DNA of 10,625 nt from Lachnospiraceae bacterium (lineage in GTDB: Bacteria; Bacillota; Clostridia; Lachnospirales; Lachnospiraceae): assembly GCA_004557975.1 (NCBI GenBank), contig SFEV01000077.1:1-10625 (forward strand), in the 5' to 3' direction. The notes beneath the pieces were generated by a model. It did no database searches and was not told where the DNA came from. It was given only the letters and a program-made list of their open reading frames with translations. Numbering within the stretch: the stretch's first letter is position 1; each line of letters opens with the position of its first letter. The position numbers and the translations under genes were made by a program. Below, in pieces: positions 6,395 to 10,625 of this stretch.

Positions 6395-7861
6395 TCAGAA
6401 TCTTTCTCTCACAGGCTCCATGGTTACCTGAAGCCCCAGCTTGCGCAGTGTGCTCAGATCTACCTTTGAGAGACGGGAGGAGCAGTGGAGCTGGCAGCCC
6501 TTCAGCATGCCGATCGTATCCAGTGCCTTCTGTGCGTCTTTGCTCTCTGCGGCACTGATGGACAGAGCGATCAGCGTCTCATCGGTGTGAAGACGGGGAT
6601 TCTTGCTGCCGAAATACTGTGTCTTCAGCTTCTGAATCGGCTCCAGAGCCTTCCGTGAAATCAGCGGGAGCTCATGGTCAATGCCTGCAAGATCTTTCAG
6701 ACTGTTCAGAATCACTGCAGAACACGGTCCCAGCAGCGCTGAGGTCTTACCGGTGACAATCCGGCCGTCTGGAAGTTCAATGGCAGAGCAGCTTACACCA
6801 CGCGTTTTGGCCAGGTCATTGGCAGCCTTTGCACAGAGACGGTCATTGCATGTGATGGAGAGCTGCTGCATCAGAAATTCAATCTTAAACAGCTCGTCCT
6901 CCGTTGCCTCCAGATCTGCCTTGCGGATCAGTGATTCGTAATAGCGGCGTATGATTTCCTGTTTTGATGCTTCACGGCAGGCCTCATCATCAAAAATACA
7001 GTAGCCCGCCATATTCACGCCCATGTCTGTCGGGGACTTGTAGGGGCTGCTGCCGAAGATTCGCTCAAACATGGCGTTCAGTACCGGGAAAATTTCAATA
7101 TCGCGGTTATAATTGACAGTTGAAACGCCGTAGGCGCTCAAATGGAAGGAGTCGATCATATTGACATCATTCAGATCGGCAGTCGCTGCCTCGTATGCCA
7201 GGTTCACAGGGTGGGACAGAGGCAGATTCCAGATCGGAAACGTCTCGAATTTAGCGTAGCCGGCTCGGATACCGCGTTTATGCTCATGGTAAAGCTGCGA
7301 GAGGCACGTAGCCATTTTCCCGCTGCCGGGTCCCGGTGCCGTAACGACGACGAGAGGCCGTGAGGTCTCTATATAATCATTTTTACCGTAGCCGTCTTCG
7401 CTGACAATCAGAGAAATATTCTTCGGATATCCCTCTATGCGGTAGTGGCAGTAAACTGGGATGCCCTGCTGCTCCAGCTTGGCCTTGAAGGAGTCAGCCA
7501 GACCCTGACCGCGGTACTGTGTCAGGACAACGCTGCCAACGAACAGTCCCTGGCTGCGGTAAATTTCAATCAGCCGGAGTACGTCAAGGTCATATGTAAT
7601 TCCGAGATCGGCACGTACCTTGTTTTTTTCGATATCTTCGGCATTGATGGCTATGACAATCTCTGCCTGGTCTGCAAGCTGAAGCAGCATCTGCAGCTTG
7701 CTTGACGGGGCGAAGCCGGGAAGTACACGGGAGGCGTGGTAATCGTCAAACAGCTTCCCGCCGAATTCAAGATAAAGCTTATTGTCGAACATCGCGATGC
7801 GTTCTCTGATCTTTTCAGACTGCATGCGAAGATATTTCTGGTTGTCAAATCCTGTTTTCAT
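6395..7861 (-). CDS. DUF1846 family protein
   Basis: The 488-residue product matches the DUF1846 family in length and pattern. The family is widespread in Clostridia, Lactobacillales and Actinobacteria. Structures exist for some members, but I know of no established reaction. Visible features are the N-terminal MKTGFDNQKYLRMQSEKI opening, a Gly-rich P-loop-like segment APGPGSGK (175-182) after a hydrophobic strand (PLVVVT), suggesting phosphate or nucleotide binding, and a conserved-looking NMAGYCIFDDE segment in the middle. The C-terminal third holds HTDETLIALSISAA. It has no signal peptide or membrane helices, so it is probably cytoplasmic. ATG 7861 has AAAGGG at 7870-7875 with an 8-base spacer. 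It is a single gene divergent from rsmD, with its own promoter and a strong terminator. Composition is like its neighbours, with no sign of transfer. Confidence 0.9.
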   Translation of the reverse strand: MKTGFDNQKYLRMQSEKIRERIAMFDNKLYLEFGGKLFDDYHASRVLPGFAPSSKLQMLLQLADQAEIVIAINAEDIEKNKVRADLGITYDLDVLRLIEIYRSQGLFVGSVVLTQYRGQGLADSFKAKLEQQGIPVYCHYRIEGYPKNISLIVSEDGYGKNDYIETSRPLVVVTAPGPGSGKMATCLSQLYHEHKRGIRAGYAKFETFPIWNLPLSHPVNLAYEAATADLNDVNMIDSFHLSAYGVSTVNYNRDIEIFPVLNAMFERIFGSSPYKSPTDMGVNMAGYCIFDDEACREASKQEIIRRYYESLIRKADLEATEDELFKIEFLMQQLSITCNDRLCAKAANDLAKTRGVSCSAIELPDGRIVTGKTSALLGPCSAVILNSLKDLAGIDHELPLISRKALEPIQKLKTQYFGSKNPRLHTDETLIALSISAAESKDAQKALDTIGMLKGCQLHCSSRLSKVDLSTLRKLGLQVTMEPVRERF

Positions 7862-7899
7862 ACTCTGTTCCCTTTCTTCTCTTCACTCAATAATGAAAG

Positions 7900-7928
7900 A
7901 TTATACGACACTTTCTCCGGAATATCTA
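7900..7928 (-). promoter_or_regulatory. Candidate sigma-A promoter of the DUF1846 gene
   Basis: On the minus strand a perfect TATAAT (7905 down to 7900) lies 17 bases after TAGATA (7928 down to 7923), which keeps four of six -35 positions. The predicted transcript starts near 7893, leaving a leader of about 30 bases with the ribosome binding site. Confidence 0.55.
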
Positions 7929-8000
7929 TTCTTTTTTGCGAAACACGCCGAAAAATATATGGAAATCGTTACTGTTTACTTATCGAATATTTGTTTTGTA

Positions 8001-8029
8001 TTGACAGAGAAGCATGAAAAATTTATAAT
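8001..8029 (+). promoter_or_regulatory. Consensus sigma-A promoter of rsmD–coaD
   Basis: TTGACA (8001-8006), a 17-base spacer and TATAAT (8024-8029) form a perfect housekeeping promoter. The predicted start near 8036 is about 23 bases before the rsmD ATG and leaves room for AAAAGGA at 8046-8052. Confidence 0.9.
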
Positions 8030-8058
8030 AAATCAGAATACTTGGAAAAGGACAGAAT

Positions 8059-8631
8059 ATGAGAGTAATAGCAGGAAAGGCAAGGCGACTTCCGCTGAAG
8101 ACGATTCCGGGGACGGAGACGAGACCGACGACGGACCGTATCAAGGAGACCTTGTTTAATATTTTACAGAATGATATACTGGGCATCCGGTTTCTCGATG
8201 TATTTGCCGGCAGCGGAGGTATCGGGATTGAAGCCCTGAGCCGTGGAGCCATGGAAGCATATTTTATAGAAAACAACCGTGCGGCAGCATCGTGCATCCG
8301 TGACAATCTGGTGTTTACCCGCCTTGTGCAGCAGGGTACAGTGATTACAGCCGATGTGCTGGCGGCATTTGCAAAACTGGAGGGGCAGTCTCCGTTTCAG
8401 ATCATTTTCATGGATCCGCCTTATGGCAGGGATCTGGAGCGCACAGCGCTTACCTATCTGGCAGCCCGCCGGCCGTCTTTTGTGGACGAGGAGACGCAGA
8501 TCATTGTGGAAGCATCGCTGGGCACTGATTTTTCTTACGTGGAGGAGCTGGGATTTCAGCTGTCACGCGTCAAGGAATACAAAACGAACATGCATGTTTT
8601 TCTGAAATTGCAGGAACAGGAGCACATATGA
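8059..8631 (+). CDS. rsmD: 16S rRNA (guanine(966)-N2)-methyltransferase RsmD
   Basis: RsmD uses S-adenosylmethionine to methylate N2 of G966 (E. coli numbering) in 16S rRNA of the small subunit. The 190-residue length is typical. It opens with MRVIAGKARRLPL and the TRPTTDRIKETLFNIL segment (21-36) that marks the family. The SAM-binding motif LDVFAGSGGIGIEALSRGA is at 46-64, and the catalytic DPPY is at 119-122. ATG 8059 has AAAAGGA with a 6-base spacer. The TGA stop overlaps the ATG of coaD by 4 bases (ATGA), so the two are translationally coupled. The rsmD–coaD pairing is widely conserved in bacteria. Confidence 0.96.
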   Translation: MRVIAGKARRLPLKTIPGTETRPTTDRIKETLFNILQNDILGIRFLDVFAGSGGIGIEALSRGAMEAYFIENNRAAASCIRDNLVFTRLVQQGTVITADVLAAFAKLEGQSPFQIIFMDPPYGRDLERTALTYLAARRPSFVDEETQIIVEASLGTDFSYVEELGFQLSRVKEYKTNMHVFLKLQEQEHI

Positions 8632-9125
8632 AACGAGCAGTCTATCCGGGGAGCTTTGATCCGGTGACCAAAGGACATCTGGATATTATCGAGAGAGCGG
8701 CGGCGCTGGTGGACGAACTGATTGTCGGCGTTCTGAATAATAATAAAAAAACACCGTTGTTTTCTGTGGAAGAACGTGTTAAGATGTTAGAAGATGTGAC
8801 AGGCCATATTCCGAATGTGCGGATTGAAGCGTTTTCCGGGCTGTCCGTTGAGTTTGTCAGACAGTGCGGTGCGCAGTTTATCGTGCGAGGTCTTCGTGCT
8901 GTCACTGACTTTGAATATGAACTTCAGATGGCACAGACAAATCGCAGTATAGACAGAGGGGTTGACACACTGTTCTTTACGACAGAGCTGAATTATGCAT
9001 ATATCAGTTCCACCATCGTAAAGGAAGTGGCTTTTTACGGAGGAGATATCTCCGGATTTGTACCGCCGCAGGTCGTGGATTGTGTTTATAACAGGATTCA
9101 GGCGAAAAAGAGGGAAAATAATTAA
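8628..9125 (+). CDS. coaD: Phosphopantetheine adenylyltransferase
   Basis: CoaD transfers AMP from ATP to 4'-phosphopantetheine, making dephospho-CoA in the penultimate step of CoA synthesis. The 165-residue length is normal. It shows the nucleotidyltransferase motif in GSFDPVTKGH (TxGH at 14-17), the RGLRAVTDFEYE segment (87-98) and the ISST motif (126-129). All expected residues are present. The start ATG overlaps the rsmD stop. The ribosome binding site is probably in the rsmD 3' end (AGGAACAGGAG, just upstream of 8628). No terminator separates it from the next frame, which begins 20 bases after the stop. Confidence 0.97.
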   Translation: MKRAVYPGSFDPVTKGHLDIIERAAALVDELIVGVLNNNKKTPLFSVEERVKMLEDVTGHIPNVRIEAFSGLSVEFVRQCGAQFIVRGLRAVTDFEYELQMAQTNRSIDRGVDTLFFTTELNYAYISSTIVKEVAFYGGDISGFVPPQVVDCVYNRIQAKKRENN

Positions 9126-9145
9126 TAAAGAAGGAGAGTATAATT

Positions 9146-10195
9146 ATGAGCAGTAGAATTGAGCAGATTATAGAAGAGATCGAAGAGTTTATGAATATCA
9201 TCAATCGGATCGCACAGGATCATCCTATTCTGGTTGACAAATACCTGCAGGGGAAGGAAATCGAAGTGGATGCGGTGTGTGACGGCACGGATATCCTGAT
9301 CCCGGGTATTATGGAGCATATTGAAAGAACCGGCGTCCATTCCGGTGACAGTATTTCCGTTTATCCTGCACCTACGATTTCCGATACGGTGAAGGCAAAG
9401 ATTGCGGATTACACCGAAAGGTTGGCAAAGGCCCTTCATGTCAAGGGGCTGATCAACATTCAGTTCATTGCCATCGGTGAGGATGTATATGTGATCGAGG
9501 TAAATCCCCGTTCCTCCCGTACCGTGCCGTATATCAGCAAGGTGACAGGAATTCCGATTGTGGATCTGGCGACAGAGGTGATCATCGGAAAGACGATCAA
9601 GGAGCTTGGCTATCAGCCGGGATTGCAGCCGGAAGCAGATTATTTTGCCATTAAGATGCCGGTATTCTCCTTTGAGAAAATCAGGGGAGCAGAGATCAGT
9701 CTGGGACCGGAAATGAAATCCACCGGTGAGTGCCTGGGTATTGCAAAGACCTTTAATGAGGCGCTTTATAAAGCCTTCCTTGGAGCAGGCGTGGATCTGC
9801 CTAAGCACAAACAGATGATCATTACTGTGAAGGATGCGGATAAGGGGGAAGCTGTGGAGATCGGCCGTAGGTTTGAAAAACTGGGCTATACCATTTATGC
9901 TACAAGAAGTACTGCGGCAGCTTTAAATGAGGCGGGAGTCAAGGCACGTAAGGTCAATAAGATCTCCCAGGAATCTCCTACCGTGATGGATCTGATTCTG
10001 GGACATAAGATCGATCTGGTCATCGACACTCCCACCCAGGGGCGTGACAAGTCTAGAGATGGATTCCTGATCAGAAGAACCGCCATTGAGACGGGTGTGA
10101 ACTGTATCACGGCAATGGATACGGCAGCAGCACTGGTGACAAGCCTTGAAAATGCGAATGATCAGTTTACACTGATTGACATTGCAGCCATCTGA
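9146..10195 (+). CDS. carB: Chimeric frame: start of a coaD-linked ATPase-like gene joined to the C-terminal third of carB
   Basis: The frame encodes 349 residues, far short of full CarB at about 1070. From about residue 15 it is clearly carbamoyl-phosphate synthase large subunit. It holds the end of the second ATP-grasp domain, with GIMEHIERTGVHSGDS (54-69) and the metal-binding IEVNPRSSRT (117-126), and then the C-terminal MGS-like allosteric domain (about 219-349). The carboxyphosphate half, the oligomerisation domain and the first part of the carbamoyl-phosphate domain are missing, so it cannot make carbamoyl phosphate alone. The first 14 residues (MSSRIEQIIEEIEE) and the AAGGAGAG site at 9131-9138 look like the start of the coiled-coil ATPase-like gene I recall after coaD in Lachnospiraceae. 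The reading frame is unbroken across the join. It is either a real rearrangement or a chimeric contig, and probably non-functional as CarB. Confidence 0.8.
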   Translation: MSSRIEQIIEEIEEFMNIINRIAQDHPILVDKYLQGKEIEVDAVCDGTDILIPGIMEHIERTGVHSGDSISVYPAPTISDTVKAKIADYTERLAKALHVKGLINIQFIAIGEDVYVIEVNPRSSRTVPYISKVTGIPIVDLATEVIIGKTIKELGYQPGLQPEADYFAIKMPVFSFEKIRGAEISLGPEMKSTGECLGIAKTFNEALYKAFLGAGVDLPKHKQMIITVKDADKGEAVEIGRRFEKLGYTIYATRSTAAALNEAGVKARKVNKISQESPTVMDLILGHKIDLVIDTPTQGRDKSRDGFLIRRTAIETGVNCITAMDTAAALVTSLENANDQFTLIDIAAI

Positions 10196-10212
10196 CAGGC
10201 AAAGGGTGAAAA

Positions 10213-10625
10213 ATGCAAACGAGAAATAGAAATGCACTCTATGTATTTGGCTGTTATGTTCTTTGGGGGATTCTCCCCGTTTTTTGGAAACTGCTTGGCA
10301 GTGTAAATTCCGTATACGTGTTGGCAGCACGGATTGTCTGGTCCTTTGTATTCTGCCTGCTTGTGCTTTTGATGATGAGAGATTTCCCCAAAGCAGCACA
10401 GGTTTTGAAGGACAGAAAGGAGCTTTTGCGGCTGTTCCTTTGTGGTGTGATGATTACCGTCAATTGGGGATCATACATTTATGCAGTAAACAGTGGGCAT
10501 ATATTGGATGCCAGCCTCCCTTATTATTTAAATCCGATCATTTCCGTATTTATTGGCTTCCTGGTATTCCGGGAGAGACTTTCCGGGTGGCAATGGTTTT
10601 CCGTGGGAATTGCGACAATAGGGAT
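10213..10625 (+). CDS. rarD: RarD/EamA-family transporter, N-terminal part (cut by window end)
   Basis: An open frame runs from ATG 10213 to the window edge (137 codons, no stop). AAAGGG at 10201-10206 gives a 6-base spacer. The sequence begins NALYVFGCYVLWGILPVFWK, the hallmark first helix of RarD proteins, which belong to the drug/metabolite transporter superfamily with ten expected helices. About four helices are visible, including LPYYLNPIISVFIGFLVFRE near residues 106-125. The name comes from a link to chloramphenicol sensitivity, and the substrate is unknown. It lies 17 bases after the carB fragment, so it was probably co-transcribed with carB at the original locus. Only the N-terminal part can be judged. 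Confidence 0.88.
   Translation, partial: MQTRNRNALYVFGCYVLWGILPVFWKLLGSVNSVYVLAARIVWSFVFCLLVLLMMRDFPKAAQVLKDRKELLRLFLCGVMITVNWGSYIYAVNSGHILDASLPYYLNPIISVFIGFLVFRERLSGWQWFSVGIATIG

Noticed and set aside
9146..10195. The carB fragment as a genuine short carbamoyl-phosphate synthase
   Set aside because: Small CPSases keep complete ATP-grasp domains. Here the ATP-binding first half of the domain is absent and the N-terminus belongs to another gene type.
1..10625. CRISPR array, restriction, toxin–antitoxin or other defence system
   Set aside because: There are no regularly spaced repeats and no such gene families. Apart from the two irregular ends the content is core metabolism, repair and sporulation.

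Overview
The window looks like a chromosomal segment of a spore-forming Lachnospiraceae bacterium (Bacillota, Clostridia). This rests on the gene set: an Asp23/YloU–FakA(YloV)–RecG cluster, a DUF6465-type Lys/Ala-rich protein, an alpha/beta-type small acid-soluble spore protein, a DUF1846 protein and an rsmD–coaD pair. AGGAGG-like ribosome binding sites, sigma-A-type promoters and moderate G+C also fit. The assignment is from recalled family knowledge, not from a search.

Layout. Positions 1–132 hold the in-frame remnant of a Cys-rich transposase N-terminus, probably IS30-like, followed by about 300 bases without a gene. A plus-strand operon runs from 450 to 4562: Asp23-family protein, FakA-type DAK2 kinase and RecG helicase. 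Next comes a promoter and a strikingly hairpin-rich leader of about 250 nt in front of a DUF6465 gene with a histone-H1-like tail. That gene converges on a minus-strand SASP gene across a shared terminator. Divergent from the SASP gene is a short methylglyoxal-synthase homologue whose active site has several substitutions. It ends at a strong two-way terminator shared with the minus-strand DUF1846 gene. A consensus sigma-A promoter then drives rsmD and coaD, which overlap by 4 bases.

The right end is irregular. The gene after coaD begins with a ribosome binding site and about 14 codons that look like the start of the coiled-coil ATPase-like gene usually found there in this family. It then runs in frame into the C-terminal third of carbamoyl-phosphate synthase large subunit (carB). 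A RarD/EamA-type transporter, cut by the window end, follows at 17 bases. This is either a real deletion or rearrangement, or a chimeric contig.

Most of the window is conserved housekeeping: fatty-acid activation, replication-fork repair, 16S rRNA methylation and CoA synthesis. I see no defence system, CRISPR array, prophage, rRNA or tRNA. The items most worth checking are the carB chimera, the structured leader of the DUF6465 gene, the altered MgsA active site, and a 10-residue repeat tail on the SASP.
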